Assembly (NCBI RefSeq): GCF_900112645.1
Contig: NZ_FOMO01000004.1
Span: 1-64,000, forward strand
Direction of reading: 5' to 3'
Origin: Phytopseudomonas straminea
Lineage (GTDB): Bacteria; Pseudomonadota; Gammaproteobacteria; Pseudomonadales; Pseudomonadaceae
Length of the DNA: 64,000 nt
A model generated the notes under the pieces. The model ran no database searches. It was not told where the DNA came from and saw only the letters and a program-made list of their open reading frames with translations. The position numbers were made by a program, and so were the translations under genes. Below, piece by piece: positions 43,663 to 53,575 of the stretch; positions within the stretch are counted from its first letter, which is position 1, and each line of letters opens with the position of its first letter.

Positions 43663-45135
43663 TCAGCGCTTGTCCTTGCGCTTCTTCTCGGCCTTCTTGT
43701 GGTGACTCATCAGGCGACGCTTCTTGTTCACCTGGCGATCGGTCAGGGTGTTCTTATTGCCTTCATAGGGGTTCTCGCCGCCCTTGTACTCGATGCGGAT
43801 CGGCGTACCGACCAGCTTGAGCACGCGACGGTATGTGTTCTCCAGGTAGCGGGAATAGGCACGCGGCACAGCGTCGACCTGGTTACCGTGGATCACGATC
43901 AGCGGCGGGTTGGCGCCACCGAGGTGGGCGTAACGCAGCTTGATGCGGCGACCGTTGACCAGCGGCGGCTGGTGTTCCTGCACGGCGTCTTCGAGAATCT
44001 GCGTCAGGCGGCTGGTCGGCCAGCGGGTGATCGCCGACTTGAACGAGGCCTGCACCGACTTGTACAGATGGCCAACGCCAGTGCCGTGCAAGGCGGAGAT
44101 GAAGTGGATATCGGCGAAGTCGACGAAGAACAGCCGGCGCTGCAGTTCGGTCTTCACGTAATCGCGCTCGCTGGGCTCCATGCCATCCCACTTGTTGAGC
44201 GCGATGACCAGCGCACGGCCACTCTCGAGCACGAAGCCGAGCAGGTTGAGGTCGTGGTCGACCACTCCTTCGCGGGCGTCCATGACGAACACCACCACGT
44301 TGGAATCCTGAATGGCCTGCAGCGTCTTGACCACCGAGAACTTTTCCACCGCCTCGAAGATCTTGCCGCGGCGACGCACGCCGGCGGTGTCGATCAGCGT
44401 GTACTTCTCGTCGTCACGCTCGAACGGGATGTAGATGCTGTCGCGGGTGGTGCCGGCCTGATCGTAGACGATGACCCGGTCTTCGCCGAGCATACGGTTG
44501 ACCAGGGTCGACTTGCCGACGTTGGGGCGGCCGATGATGGCCAGCTTGATGCCGTCCTTCTCGCTCGGGCCGGGAATCCGTTTGGCTTCCTCGCCCTCGG
44601 CGACCTCTTCGGCCTCCTCGCCTTCTTCCGGCTCACCGGCATCCTTGGGGAAACTGCCCAGGGCCGCTTCGAGCATCTGGGTGATGCCACGGCCGTGGGC
44701 ACCGGCGATCGGCAGGGCTTCGCCCATGCCCAGCGGCGAGAACTCGGCGCGGGCCAGGTCCGGGTCGAGGTTATCGACCTTGTTGACCACCAGGAAGCTG
44801 CGCTTGTTGCGCTTGCGCAGGTGCTCGCCAATCATCTGGTCGGAGGCAGACAATCCGGCACGGGCATCGACCAGGAACAGCACGGCGTCGGCTTCCTCGA
44901 TGGCCTGCAGGGACTGCTCGGCCATCTTGGCGTCGATGCCTTCCTCGTCACCGGAGATACCGCCAGTGTCGATCACGATGTAGGTGCGCCCCTGCCACTT
45001 GGCCTCGCCGTACTGGCGGTCGCGGGTCAGACCCGAAAGGTCCCCGACGATCGCGTCGCGGGTGCGGGTCAGGCGGTTGAACAAGGTGGATTTGCCGACG
45101 TTCGGCCGGCCCACCAGGGCAATTACGGGAACCAT
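43663..45135 (-). CDS. der: Ribosome biogenesis GTPase Der (EngA)
   Basis: A 490-residue GTPase needed for 50S ribosome assembly. Two tandem GTPase domains each show a P-loop GRPNVGKST, plus DTGG/DTAG switches and NKVD/NKWD specificity motifs. An acidic linker (about 160-190) separates them, and a KH-like C-terminal domain ends in a basic tail [14 protein letters not shown] 45135 ([12 protein letters not shown]) has GGAGA upstream and was preferred to a GTG at 45147. A terminator between bamB and der implies its own promoter. Confidence 0.96.
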   Translation of the reverse strand: MVPVIALVGRPNVGKSTLFNRLTRTRDAIVGDLSGLTRDRQYGEAKWQGRTYIVIDTGGISGDEEGIDAKMAEQSLQAIEEADAVLFLVDARAGLSASDQMIGEHLRKRNKRSFLVVNKVDNLDPDLARAEFSPLGMGEALPIAGAHGRGITQMLEAALGSFPKDAGEPEEGEEAEEVAEGEEAKRIPGPSEKDGIKLAIIGRPNVGKSTLVNRMLGEDRVIVYDQAGTTRDSIYIPFERDDEKYTLIDTAGVRRRGKIFEAVEKFSVVKTLQAIQDSNVVVFVMDAREGVVDHDLNLLGFVLESGRALVIALNKWDGMEPSERDYVKTELQRRLFFVDFADIHFISALHGTGVGHLYKSVQASFKSAITRWPTSRLTQILEDAVQEHQPPLVNGRRIKLRYAHLGGANPPLIVIHGNQVDAVPRAYSRYLENTYRRVLKLVGTPIRIEYKGGENPYEGNKNTLTDRQVNKKRRLMSHHKKAEKKRKDKR

Positions 45136-45157
45136 TCGGCTCTCCACTTCGTTATTT

Positions 45158-45191
45158 CAAAAAATACAAAAGCCGCTGCACAGGCAGCGGC
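45158..45191 (-). terminator. Terminator after bamB
   Basis: On the minus strand GCCGCTGC-CTGT-GCAGCGGC is followed by TTTTGTATTTTTT, a classical intrinsic terminator just before der. A second stem CGCCCGAT/ATCGGGCG lies at 45219-45237. Confidence 0.85.
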
Positions 45192-45251
45192 CGCAAATCT
45201 CGCACTATCTGCCCCGCTCGCCCGATGCTATCGGGCGAACAGAGCCGGGGC

Positions 45252-46391
45252 TCACTTGATGGTCAGGGCCACCAGTTTGCCGCCGTTGCCGAAGGCATAC
45301 AGCCAGTCGCCTACCACCAGCGGACGGGCACGCAGGCCGTCGCTGTCGATACGGGTACGGCCGACGAAGCGACCGTCTACCTGGCTGACCAGGTGCAGGT
45401 AGCCTTCGAAATCACCGAACGCGACGTAGCTGGAGAACACCGCCGGCGAGGACAGCTGGCGACGTGCCAGAGCATCGTTGGTCCACAGCGCCGAGGCGGA
45501 GCGCTCGTCGATGCTTTCCACGGTGCCGTTGGCCAAGGTCACGTAGACGTTACCGAAGCCCTGGGCCACGCCCATGGAGCTGGAGGCTTCGCGCTGCCAG
45601 ATCACCCGGCCGCTCTGCAGATCCAGCGCCGCAACGCGGCCCTGGTAGCTGACCACGTACAACTGGCCGCCGGAAAGCAGCAAGCCGCCGTCGATATCGA
45701 CGATACGATCGAGCTCGGAGCGACCTTGCGGGATGGCCACACGCTGTTCCCATACCGGGATGCCACGCTGCGCATCCAGAGCAATCACCTTGCCGCTGGA
45801 CAGGCCGGCGATGGCCAACTGGTTGGTCAGCAGCGGGCTGCCGGTGCCGCGCAGGGTCAGTACCGCCGGGGTGTTCTCGAAGATCCAGCGCTGCTGGCCG
45901 CTGTAGGCGTCCAGCGCAACCAGGGTGTCGTCCTGGGTCTGCACCAGCACGGTGTCGCTGCTGATGGCCGGGGCGGAGAGCACTTCGCTCGGCACGCGGG
46001 CGCGCCATTTCTCTTCACCGTTGGACGAATCCAGGGCGATCACCTCACCCTTGAGGGTGCCGACCACGACCATGCCATAGCTAGCCGCCACGGCGCCGGA
46101 AACCGGAACTTCCAGCTTCTTCTTCCAGGCGACCTTGCCGGTCATGCGGTCCATGGCCACGACCAGGCCTTCGACGTCGGCGGCGAAGATCTGCTCGCCA
46201 TCGACTACCGGCTCGAGCATGTTGTAGATGTCGCCCTGACCGTCACCGATCGAGCGGCTCCACTCTTTCTGCAGCTTCACTTCCTCGGTGAACTTGGGAA
46301 GCTCGGCAGGCGGCAGTTCTTTCTTGCTGTTGCTGCTGCAACCTACGGCCAGAACGGCCAGGGCCAGCATTGCGGCATTCTTCCAACGCAT
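45252..46391 (-). CDS. bamB: BamB, outer-membrane assembly lipoprotein
   Basis: A 379-residue lipoprotein of the BAM complex that inserts beta-barrel proteins into the outer membrane. Lipobox LAVGC (MRWKNAAMLALAVLAVGC) is followed by an eight-bladed PQQ-type propeller (repeats such as VIALDSSNGEEKW, VALDAYSGQQRW, AALDLQSGRVIW). ATG 46391 was chosen because it sits at the start of the signal; an upstream in-frame ATG at 46403 overlaps yfgM. It overlaps or abuts the yfgM stop. Confidence 0.94.
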   Translation of the reverse strand: MRWKNAAMLALAVLAVGCSSNSKKELPPAELPKFTEEVKLQKEWSRSIGDGQGDIYNMLEPVVDGEQIFAADVEGLVVAMDRMTGKVAWKKKLEVPVSGAVAASYGMVVVGTLKGEVIALDSSNGEEKWRARVPSEVLSAPAISSDTVLVQTQDDTLVALDAYSGQQRWIFENTPAVLTLRGTGSPLLTNQLAIAGLSSGKVIALDAQRGIPVWEQRVAIPQGRSELDRIVDIDGGLLLSGGQLYVVSYQGRVAALDLQSGRVIWQREASSSMGVAQGFGNVYVTLANGTVESIDERSASALWTNDALARRQLSSPAVFSSYVAFGDFEGYLHLVSQVDGRFVGRTRIDSDGLRARPLVVGDWLYAFGNGGKLVALTIK

Positions 46392-46395
46392 CACG

Positions 46396-47040
46396 TCATG
46401 CATCCCCTTTGGCCAGGTCGTCGATCTTCATCTGCAGACCACCGACGGCAGCTTCTTCGGCCAGCGCACCCTTGGCTTTCACATAGGCGACATGGGCGTC
46501 GTCGGTACGGCCCAGTTTCACCAGCAGGTCGCCCTTGAGTTCTTCACGGCTGGCCACGAACGCCTGGTCGGCGTCGCCGTCGAGCAGCTTGAGCGCTTCG
46601 TCGGCCTTGTCCTGGGCGGCCAACACGCGAGCCAGACGCTGACGGGCGAGCTCGCCCAGGGTGTCGTTGGCGGGCTTGTCGACCACGCTGCGCAGCTCGG
46701 CTGCCGCATCGTCCAGCTTGCCGGACTCGACCGCAACCTTGGCTACGAACAGGCTGCCGTACTGAGCGTACTGGGTGCCGCCGAAGTCTTTCTTCAGCTC
46801 ACCGGCAAGCGAGGCCACCTTGGCGGCGTCCGGCTGACCGCTCGGGGTCATGGCCGACTCCAGCAGTTGCTGATAGATCACCGATGCGCCCTGCGCCTGG
46901 TTGGCCTGGTACTTCTGCCAGCCCTGCCAGCCGAATACCGCGATCAGCGCCAGGGCGCCGCCCGCCAGCAGTGGCTTGCCGTTACGATCCCACCAGTCTT
47001 TCAGGCCGGCCAGTTCATCATCATCGCTGTTCAACGCCAC
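46396..47040 (-). CDS. yfgM: YfgM-type tetratricopeptide protein (Sec translocon ancillary subunit)
   Basis: A 214-residue membrane-anchored periplasmic protein. The short cytoplasmic start (DDELAGLKDWWDRNGKPL) precedes a membrane segment at about 24-43, followed by TPR-like helices. E. coli YfgM sits by SecYEG with PpiD and helps periplasmic folding. GTG 47040 has an AGGAG site 9 nt upstream. It lies between hisS and bamB as in other Pseudomonas. Confidence 0.88.
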   Translation of the reverse strand: MALNSDDDELAGLKDWWDRNGKPLLAGGALALIAVFGWQGWQKYQANQAQGASVIYQQLLESAMTPSGQPDAAKVASLAGELKKDFGGTQYAQYGSLFVAKVAVESGKLDDAAAELRSVVDKPANDTLGELARQRLARVLAAQDKADEALKLLDGDADQAFVASREELKGDLLVKLGRTDDAHVAYVKAKGALAEEAAVGGLQMKIDDLAKGDA

Positions 47041-47067
47041 CCCAATACTCCTTAATCGCTAAATCGC

Positions 47068-48357
47068 TCAAGCCTGCTGGGTGCAGGATGCCAGATGGTC
47101 GGCAAGATCCGACCAGGCAATGCTTTGTTGTTCGCTGTCGCCGCGCAAAGGTTTGCAACCTACCACGCGCTTGGCCAGTTCGTCCTCACCGAGGATCAGA
47201 GCATACAGGGCTCCGCTCTTGTCGGCCTTCTTGAACTGGCTCTTGAAGCTGCCACCGCCGGCATTGACCAGCAGACGCAGCCCCGGAACCTGGTTACGAA
47301 TGTCTTCGGCCAGGGCCAGGGCTGCCAGCTCGGCCGCTTCGCCGAACGCGCAGATAAAGGCATCGGCCGGACGGCTCAGTTCGGCGGGCACGCATTCCAG
47401 CGTTTCAAGCAGCAGCACCAGGCGCTCTACGCCCATGGCGAAGCCCACACCCGGGGTCGGCTTGCCGCCGAACTGGGTGATCAGGCCATCGTAGCGGCCA
47501 CCGGCACATACGGTGCCCTGGGAACCGAGTTTGTCAGTCACCCACTCGAATACGGTGCGGCCGTAGTAATCCAGGCCACGCACCAGCTTCGGATTGATTT
47601 CGTATTTGATGCCGACGGCATCCAGACGCGCCTTGAGGCCCTCGAAGTGAGCGCGGGACTCGTCGTCCAGATAGTCGTGCAGGGTCGGGGCATCGGCCAG
47701 CAGCGCCTGGGTCTGGGCATTCTTGCTGTCGAGGATGCGCAGCGGGTTGGTAGTCAGGCGGCGCTGGCTGTCTTCGTCGAGCTGATCGAAGCGCTCGCGA
47801 AGATAGGCCACCAGCGCATCGCGATACACACCGCGGGCTTCGCTGGAGCCCAGGCTGTTGAGCTGCAGAGTCACCGCATCGGCCAGGCCGAGCTGCTTCC
47901 ACAGGCGCCAGGTCAGGGTGATCAGCTCGGCGTCAATGTCCGGCCCGGGCAGGTTGAACACTTCCACACCGATCTGGTGGAACTGGCGATAACGGCCCTT
48001 CTGCGGCTTCTCGTAGCGGAACATCGGGCCCGCGTACCACAGCTTCTGCACCTGGCCGCCCCCGGTCAGGCCATGTTCGAGCACGGCGCGCACGCAGCCT
48101 GCGGTGCCTTCGGGGCGTAGAGTCAGGGATTCGTTGTTGCGGTCGAGGAAGGTGTACATCTCCTTGTCGACCACATCGGTGCCCTCGCCGATGCCACGGG
48201 CAAACAGGTCGGTGAACTCTAGGATCGGCAGGCGAATTTCCTGATAGCCATAGCTATCCAGCAAGGTCGCCAACGTGCTTTCCAGATAGCGCCAGGCCGG
48301 GGTCTGCTGCGGCAGGATATCGTTCATGCCACGAATGGCTTGCAGGGACTTGCTCAC
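47068..48357 (-). CDS. hisS: Histidyl-tRNA synthetase
   Basis: A 429-residue class II aminoacyl-tRNA synthetase. N-terminal RGMNDILP, motif 2 region [18 protein letters not shown], histidine-binding [17 protein letters not shown] and motif 3 region [14 protein letters not shown] are present, with the C-terminal anticodon-binding domain. Normal length. It is 20 bp downstream of ispG and upstream of yfgM in one long operon. Confidence 0.97.
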   Translation of the reverse strand: MSKSLQAIRGMNDILPQQTPAWRYLESTLATLLDSYGYQEIRLPILEFTDLFARGIGEGTDVVDKEMYTFLDRNNESLTLRPEGTAGCVRAVLEHGLTGGGQVQKLWYAGPMFRYEKPQKGRYRQFHQIGVEVFNLPGPDIDAELITLTWRLWKQLGLADAVTLQLNSLGSSEARGVYRDALVAYLRERFDQLDEDSQRRLTTNPLRILDSKNAQTQALLADAPTLHDYLDDESRAHFEGLKARLDAVGIKYEINPKLVRGLDYYGRTVFEWVTDKLGSQGTVCAGGRYDGLITQFGGKPTPGVGFAMGVERLVLLLETLECVPAELSRPADAFICAFGEAAELAALALAEDIRNQVPGLRLLVNAGGGSFKSQFKKADKSGALYALILGEDELAKRVVGCKPLRGDSEQQSIAWSDLADHLASCTQQA

Positions 48358-48377
48358 TTGTTTTCCTTAAGCACGGA

Positions 48378-49490
48378 TCAGCCGCGCACGATCACAGCCG
48401 CATCGGCTGCGGCCTTCTCGGCCGCCTTTTCGCGGATCAGCTTTTCCAGCTCATCCACCAGATTGGTATTGGTCAGTTTGGAAGCCGGCTTGCCGTCGAT
48501 GTACACCAGATTGTTCGGCGTACCACCGGTCAGGCCGATATGCGCTTCCTTGGCTTCGCCTGGGCCGTTGACCACGCAGCCGATCACCGCCACATCCAGC
48601 GGCACCAGCAGGTCCTCGACCCGGGTTTCCAGCTCGTTCATGGTCTTGACCACATCGAAGTTCTGGCGCGAGCAGCTCGGGCAGGCGATAAAGTTGATGC
48701 CCCGCGAACGCAGGCGCAGCGACTTGAGGATATCGAAACCGACCTTGATCTCTTCCACCGGATCGGCGGCCAGGGAGATGCGGATGGTGTCGCCGATACC
48801 TTCGGCAAGCAGCATGCCCAGGCCCACCGAGGACTTCACGGTACCGGAGCGCAGGCCGCCGGCTTCGGTGATGCCCAGGTGCAGGGGTTGTTCGATCTGC
48901 TTGGCCAACAGGCGATAGGCTTCGACGGCCATGAACACGTCGGAGGCCTTCACGCTGACCTTGAAGTCCGGGAAGTTCAATCTGTCGAGGTGCTCGACGT
49001 GGCGCAGCGCGGACTCAACCAGCGCTTCGGGCGTCGGCTCGCCGTACTTCTTCTGCAGGTCCTTTTCCAGGGAGCCGGCGTTGACGCCGATGCGAATCGG
49101 GATGCCCTTGTCGCGGGCAGCTTCGACCACCGCCTTGACGCGATCTTCGCGGCCGATGTTACCCGGGTTGATACGCAGGCAATCGACGCCCAGTTCGGCC
49201 ACGCGCAGGGCGATCTGGTAATCGAAGTGAATGTCGGCCACCAACGGCAGGTTGACCTGCTGCTTGATGCGCCCGAAGGCTTCGGCGGCGTCCATGTCCG
49301 GCACCGAAACACGCACGATGTCGGCACCGGCCGCTTCGAGGCGACGGATCTGCTCGACGGTGGCGGCGACATCGTTGGTGTCGGTGTTGGTCATGCTCTG
49401 TACGGCAATCGGGGCATCGCCACCGACCGGCACCGAGCCCACCCAGATCTTGCGAGACAGACGACGTTTGATCGGCGATTCACCGTGCAT
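48378..49490 (-). CDS. ispG: 4-hydroxy-3-methylbut-2-enyl diphosphate synthase (GcpE)
   Basis: A 370-residue [4Fe-4S] enzyme of the MEP isoprenoid pathway. TIM-barrel part holds [19 protein letters not shown]; the cluster ligands are the cysteines in ACPSCSR and in [15 protein letters not shown] 49490 ([10 protein letters not shown]) was chosen over a GTG at 49502 that overlaps rodZ; it follows the rodZ stop by 1 nt with AGGTGGG upstream. As an Fe-S enzyme it is expected to depend on the isc cluster encoded in this window. Confidence 0.96.
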   Translation of the reverse strand: MHGESPIKRRLSRKIWVGSVPVGGDAPIAVQSMTNTDTNDVAATVEQIRRLEAAGADIVRVSVPDMDAAEAFGRIKQQVNLPLVADIHFDYQIALRVAELGVDCLRINPGNIGREDRVKAVVEAARDKGIPIRIGVNAGSLEKDLQKKYGEPTPEALVESALRHVEHLDRLNFPDFKVSVKASDVFMAVEAYRLLAKQIEQPLHLGITEAGGLRSGTVKSSVGLGMLLAEGIGDTIRISLAADPVEEIKVGFDILKSLRLRSRGINFIACPSCSRQNFDVVKTMNELETRVEDLLVPLDVAVIGCVVNGPGEAKEAHIGLTGGTPNNLVYIDGKPASKLTNTNLVDELEKLIREKAAEKAAADAAVIVRG

Positions 49491-49491
49491 A

Positions 49492-50499
49492 TTACTGCCC
49501 ACCTAACTTGATACGTGCGGTCTCGTTCGAGATATACGGCGTCACGTCGACGGCAGCGCCGTTGTAAGTCACCTGGGCGCCACGGGCAAAGCCCAGACGC
49601 AGTTCCATGGGCGCATGGCCACGAACATCGAGGCTGTCGCCACCGCGTTTCAGGCCGCTGGCGATGACCTTGCCATTGGCGTCGGTTACCTGGATCCAGC
49701 AGTCAGCGGTAAATTTCAGGCTGATCAACCCTTCACCGGCAGCGACCGGCGCTTGCGGCTGAGCAGCGGCTTGCGGCTGAGCCGTGGTTGCAGCAGGTGC
49801 CTGAGCAGCCGGCGCGGCAGCATGGGATTCGGCAGGTGCGGATTGCTGCTGGGCGGGCGGATTCTGCTGCAGCAACTCGGTGGCGGTCGCCGGCGGTGTT
49901 TCGCTCGGCGCTTCTTCCTGGGTCTGCTCGCTCGACACGCCTGGCAGCGGCAGTTCGGTGCCCTGGCTCTGCGCCTCGACAACGGCCTGATCTTCCGGCT
50001 CGTCGAGCTGATGAATCTGTGTGCTGCCATCGGCACCTTCGACCTCGACGTGGCCAAGGCCGACGTTCTTCAGGTCGTCGAGCTGCCAGCCTTGTTCCTG
50101 CCACCAGTAGAAACAGGCACTCCCCACGCCTAACAGCAACAGGAAGCTGACCAGACGCAGGATGCTCTGCGAATAACGAGTCGGCTCCTCGATACGGCCC
50201 AACGCATGCACGCTGGCGCCGGTTGCGTTACTGCCGGTGAACTGGTCGAAGTCAGCCACCAGCGGCGCCTGCTCGAGCCCTAGTAATTTGGCGTAGGCGC
50301 GAATGTAACCACGAGAGAAGGTATTACCCGGCAGCTTCTCGAACTCGCCGGCCTCCAGTTGGCTCAGGCGCGTCGGGGTGAGGTTGAGCTGGGTGGCGAC
50401 TTCGGCCACCGACCAGCCCCGGCTCTCGCGCGCTGCACGCAGGGCTTCTCCAGGATTGACGCGATGAGCTGCTGCAACTTCGGGTTGGGCCGCTTTCAT
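49492..50499 (-). CDS. rodZ: RodZ-like cytoskeleton/cell-shape protein
   Basis: A 335-residue bitopic membrane protein linking MreB to the cell envelope. N-terminal helix-turn-helix ([20 protein letters not shown], then [20 protein letters not shown]) occupies about 17-90, the single membrane segment about 112-132. A Pro/Ala/Gln-rich linker precedes the C-terminal beta domain (DUF4115, from [20 protein letters not shown]). The start ATG overlaps the pilF stop (ATGA). Confidence 0.92.
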   Translation of the reverse strand: MKAAQPEVAAAHRVNPGEALRAARESRGWSVAEVATQLNLTPTRLSQLEAGEFEKLPGNTFSRGYIRAYAKLLGLEQAPLVADFDQFTGSNATGASVHALGRIEEPTRYSQSILRLVSFLLLLGVGSACFYWWQEQGWQLDDLKNVGLGHVEVEGADGSTQIHQLDEPEDQAVVEAQSQGTELPLPGVSSEQTQEEAPSETPPATATELLQQNPPAQQQSAPAESHAAAPAAQAPAATTAQPQAAAQPQAPVAAGEGLISLKFTADCWIQVTDANGKVIASGLKRGGDSLDVRGHAPMELRLGFARGAQVTYNGAAVDVTPYISNETARIKLGGQ

Positions 50500-51260
50500 C
50501 TTTGCTCCGACAGATATTGCTGATATTCCGGCGTACCGGGATAAAGACGTTTCAGCTGCAGGCCGAGGCTGGCAGCGCGGTCACGATCGTCGAAGATCGT
50601 CGCCAGGCGGGCGCCCAGCAGCAGGCTGCGGGCGTTCTGCTCGGAAATGGCGCTGAAACTTTCGTAATAGCTGCGCGCCGGCACGTACTCGCGATCTTCA
50701 AAGGACAAGTTGGCCATTTCCAGCAAGGCACGCGGCTGGCGGCTGTTGAGGCGCAACGAGCGCTCGAAATAGCCTTTGGCCTCCTGGCGCTGGTTGAGCA
50801 TCATGGCGGTCATGCCCATGTTCTCGAAGACCCGAGCGCGCTCGGGATAGAGGCTGTCCTCGGCGGCCAGACTGTAACGCTCCATGGCTTCCTTGTAGCG
50901 TTTCTGCTCGAACAGGAAGCCGCCGTAATTGTTCAGCAGGCGCGCGTCCTTGGGATTCTTGGACAGCGACTTGCGAAAGTGCTCATCGGCCAGCTTGGGC
51001 TCCATTTCCCGCTGGAACACCAGGGCCAGCACCGCGTGGGCATCGGAGCCCGACGGGTCGATATCCAGCGCGTTCTTCAGCGGCACCTTGGCCGGCCCCG
51101 TCTCGCCCTGCTGCAGATACCCGATGCCCAGTTGCACGAACGAATCGTAGGCCTTCTTGCGCCCTTCAGAGGTTTTCATCGGGTCGACGTCACCGGTCGA
51201 TACGCACGCAGTGAGCAGACTGATGCCGAACAGGAACAGCAGGGAACGCAGCACGGTCAT
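50496..51260 (-). CDS. pilF: PilF/PilW, type IV pilus pilotin lipoprotein
   Basis: A 254-residue outer-membrane lipoprotein with six or so TPR helices. It pilots the secretin PilQ for type IV pili. Lipobox LTAC follows MTVLRSLLFLFGISL. ATG 51260 was chosen because it starts the signal and has GAGG upstream; the longer frame (to 51314) enters rlmN. TPR units include AHAVLALVFQREMEPKLADE and NNYGGFLFEQKRYKEAMERY. It is coupled with rodZ downstream. Confidence 0.93.
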   Translation of the reverse strand: MTVLRSLLFLFGISLLTACVSTGDVDPMKTSEGRKKAYDSFVQLGIGYLQQGETGPAKVPLKNALDIDPSGSDAHAVLALVFQREMEPKLADEHFRKSLSKNPKDARLLNNYGGFLFEQKRYKEAMERYSLAAEDSLYPERARVFENMGMTAMMLNQRQEAKGYFERSLRLNSRQPRALLEMANLSFEDREYVPARSYYESFSAISEQNARSLLLGARLATIFDDRDRAASLGLQLKRLYPGTPEYQQYLSEQR

Positions 51261-51270
51261 GGAGATCCTC

Positions 51271-52419
51271 TCAGTTACGGCTGGCGATGGGACGCGCCGC
51301 CTCGGCGTCGGCATTCAGCTGGCGCACGGCAATGTAGCGCTCGCTACGACGGGTGCGGTCCATGACCTGGCCGACCAGTTGCCCACAGGCCGCATCGATG
51401 TCTTCACCACGGGTGGTACGCACCGTGACGTTGTGCCCGGCCTTCTGCAGCAGCTCCTGGAAGCGGCGGATGGCATTGTTGCTCGGGCGCTCGTAACCCG
51501 AATGGGGGAACGGGTTGAAGGGAATCAGGTTGATCTTGCAGGGTACGTCCGCCAGCAGTGCGACCATCTGCTCGGCGTGCTCGAGTTTATCGTTGACATC
51601 TTTGAGCAGGGTGTATTCGATTGTCAGCACACGTTTCTCGCCAAGGCGGGAAATGTAGCGCTTGCAGGCGGCCAACAGCATGTCCAGCGGGTACTTCTTG
51701 TTGATCGGTACCAGCTGGCTGCGCAGCTCGTCATTGGGCGCGTGCAGCGACAACGCCAGGGACACGTCGATGACCTCGGCGAGCTTGTCGATCATCGGCA
51801 CCACGCCGGAGGTCGACAGGGTGACCTTGCGCTTGGAGATGCCGTAGCCCAGGTCATCCATCATGATTTTCATGGCGGAGACGACGTTGTCGAAGTTCAG
51901 CAGCGGCTCGCCCATGCCCATCATCACCACATTGGTGATGGCGCGGTCGATCTTGGCCGGCACGCTGCCGAAGGATTTATTGGCGATCCACACCTGGCCG
52001 ATGATCTCGGCACTGGTCAGGTCGCTATTGAAGCCTTGCTTGCCCGTGGAGCAGAAGCTGCAGTCCAGGGCACAGCCGGCTTGCGAGGAAACGCACAGGG
52101 TGCCACGCCCACCTTGGGGGATGTACACGGTTTCCACGCAGCTGCCCGACGCCACACGCACGACCCACTTGCGCGTGCCATCGGAAGAAATGTCTTCGCT
52201 GACCACTTCAGGCCCGCGAATGTAGGCAGCGGCCTCGAGCTTCTCGCGCAAGGCCTTGCCGACGTTGGTCATGGCGGCGAAATCGTCGACGCCGAAGTGG
52301 TGAATCCACTTCATGACCTGACCGGCACGAAAGCGCTTCTCCCCGAGGCTCTCGAAGAACTGCTCCATTTCCGGCTGGGTCAGGCCCAGCAGGTTGATTT
52401 TGCCATTCGTGTCGGTCAT
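51271..52419 (-). CDS. rlmN: 23S rRNA/tRNA (adenine-C2) methyltransferase RlmN
   Basis: A 382-residue radical SAM enzyme that methylates A2503 of 23S rRNA (and A37 of some tRNAs). The cluster motif CALDCSFC gives C116, C120 and C123, and a late conserved Cys in DIDAACGQ is the methyl-carrying residue. [10 protein letters not shown] and [11 protein letters not shown] are further signatures. Normal length. Located 24 bp after ndk and 10 bp before pilF. Confidence 0.96.
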   Translation of the reverse strand: MTDTNGKINLLGLTQPEMEQFFESLGEKRFRAGQVMKWIHHFGVDDFAAMTNVGKALREKLEAAAYIRGPEVVSEDISSDGTRKWVVRVASGSCVETVYIPQGGRGTLCVSSQAGCALDCSFCSTGKQGFNSDLTSAEIIGQVWIANKSFGSVPAKIDRAITNVVMMGMGEPLLNFDNVVSAMKIMMDDLGYGISKRKVTLSTSGVVPMIDKLAEVIDVSLALSLHAPNDELRSQLVPINKKYPLDMLLAACKRYISRLGEKRVLTIEYTLLKDVNDKLEHAEQMVALLADVPCKINLIPFNPFPHSGYERPSNNAIRRFQELLQKAGHNVTVRTTRGEDIDAACGQLVGQVMDRTRRSERYIAVRQLNADAEAARPIASRN

Positions 52420-52443
52420 GACGTCACCTTCGCACGCTTCGCC

Positions 52444-52875
52444 TTAGCGAATGCGGGCGTTGATCTCGGTAGCGGAGAAGAAGTAAGCGATTTCGCGAGC
52501 AGCGGAAGCTTCGGAGTCGGAGCCGTGAACGGCGTTCTCGTCGATGGAGACGGCGAAGTCAGCACGGATGGTGCCGGCAGCCGCTTCTTTCGGGTTGGTA
52601 GCGCCCATCAGCTCGCGGTTCTTGGCGATGGCGTTCTCGCCTTCCAGAACCTGAACGATGACCGGACCGGAAGTCATGAAAGCAACCAGATCCTTGAAGA
52701 AGCCACGCTCGCTGTGCTCGGCGTAGAAGCCAGCAGCCTCGCGCTCGGAAAGTTGCAGCTGCTTGGAAGCAACGATGCGCAGGCCGGCTTCTTCGAAGCG
52801 AGTGGTGATCTTGCCGATAACGTTTTTAGCAACGGCATCCGGCTTGATGATGGAGAAAGTACGTTGAACAGCCAT
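52444..52875 (-). CDS. ndk: Nucleoside diphosphate kinase
   Basis: A 143-residue enzyme that balances NTP pools by phosphate transfer through a histidine. The active site is ENAVHGSDS with H117. The N-terminus [15 protein letters not shown] and the KxxxGKIxxRFE region match the family exactly. Length is typical. A 139-bp gap separates it from iscX; the only structure there is a short GATGCC/GGCATC stem. Confidence 0.97.
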   Translation of the reverse strand: MAVQRTFSIIKPDAVAKNVIGKITTRFEEAGLRIVASKQLQLSEREAAGFYAEHSERGFFKDLVAFMTSGPVIVQVLEGENAIAKNRELMGATNPKEAAAGTIRADFAVSIDENAVHGSDSEASAAREIAYFFSATEINARIR

Positions 52876-53014
52876 GTGAAACTCCAGAAACGGTGGATTA
52901 AAGCCAAAAATTAAACCCGCGAATTATACGCGGGTTCCAGTCAAAAGCATAAGAGCGATGCCCCAAGGTGGCATCTGCTCGGCATAAAAGAGGCGGATAT
53001 CGTCCGGCCCTGAC

Positions 53015-53215
53015 TTACTGCGCTTCTTCGATCCAGGCAGCCTGAATGGCTTCGAGGACCTTCTCGCCACCGCGCTGCGGGTCGTCAGAAAACTCCGGCA
53101 GCTCGACCACCCAGCGGTGCAGCTGGACGAAATTGACATAACGGGGATCGACGTCCGGCTTGCTGTCAGCGAGCTGGATGGCGATTTCGAGCACATCAAC
53201 CCATTTCAGGCTCAT
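53015..53215 (-). CDS. iscX: IscX, Fe-S assembly regulator
   Basis: A 66-residue acidic protein matching IscX (MSLKWVDVLEIAIQLAD, then DPRYVNFVQLHRWV). It binds IscS and modulates iron supply for cluster assembly. It ends the isc operon, 15 bp after fdx. Confidence 0.94.
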   Translation of the reverse strand: MSLKWVDVLEIAIQLADSKPDVDPRYVNFVQLHRWVVELPEFSDDPQRGGEKVLEAIQAAWIEEAQ

Positions 53216-53230
53216 GTCGTGGCTTCCTGA

Positions 53231-53572
53231 TCAGTGCGGCGCTTCAGCGGCGTGGTTGAGCGAGTACTTGGGAATCTCGACGGTAATGTCCTGCTCACCG
53301 ACGATCGCCTGGCAGGCCAGGCGCGACTGCGCTTCCAGCCCCCAGGCCTTGTCCAGATAATCCTCTTCGAGTTCGTCGGCTTCGTTCAGCGAGTCGAACC
53401 CCTTGCGCACGATGCAATGACAGGTGGTGCAGGCACACACGCCGCCGCAGGCACTTTCCATCTCGATATGGTGCTCGTGGGCCAGCTCCAGGATCGAGGT
53501 ACCTGACGGCGCCTCGACCACCAGCCCTTCGGGGCAAAATTTCTCGTGGGGCAAAAAAGTTACCACGGGCAT
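53231..53572 (-). CDS. fdx: [2Fe-2S] ferredoxin of the ISC system
   Basis: A 113-residue adrenodoxin-type ferredoxin that supplies electrons for cluster assembly. Ligand cysteines lie in ACGGVCACTTCHC and a later RLACQAI. It matches ISC Fdx in length. It follows hscA by 3 nt. Confidence 0.95.
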   Translation of the reverse strand: MPVVTFLPHEKFCPEGLVVEAPSGTSILELAHEHHIEMESACGGVCACTTCHCIVRKGFDSLNEADELEEDYLDKAWGLEAQSRLACQAIVGEQDITVEIPKYSLNHAAEAPH

Positions 53573-53575
53573 CGC

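Noticed and set aside
43591..45402. Long plus-strand frames over der, bamB, rlmN/ndk and the isc genes
   Set aside because: All lie antisense to clearly recognised conserved genes and encode His/Arg/Ala-rich sequence without domains.
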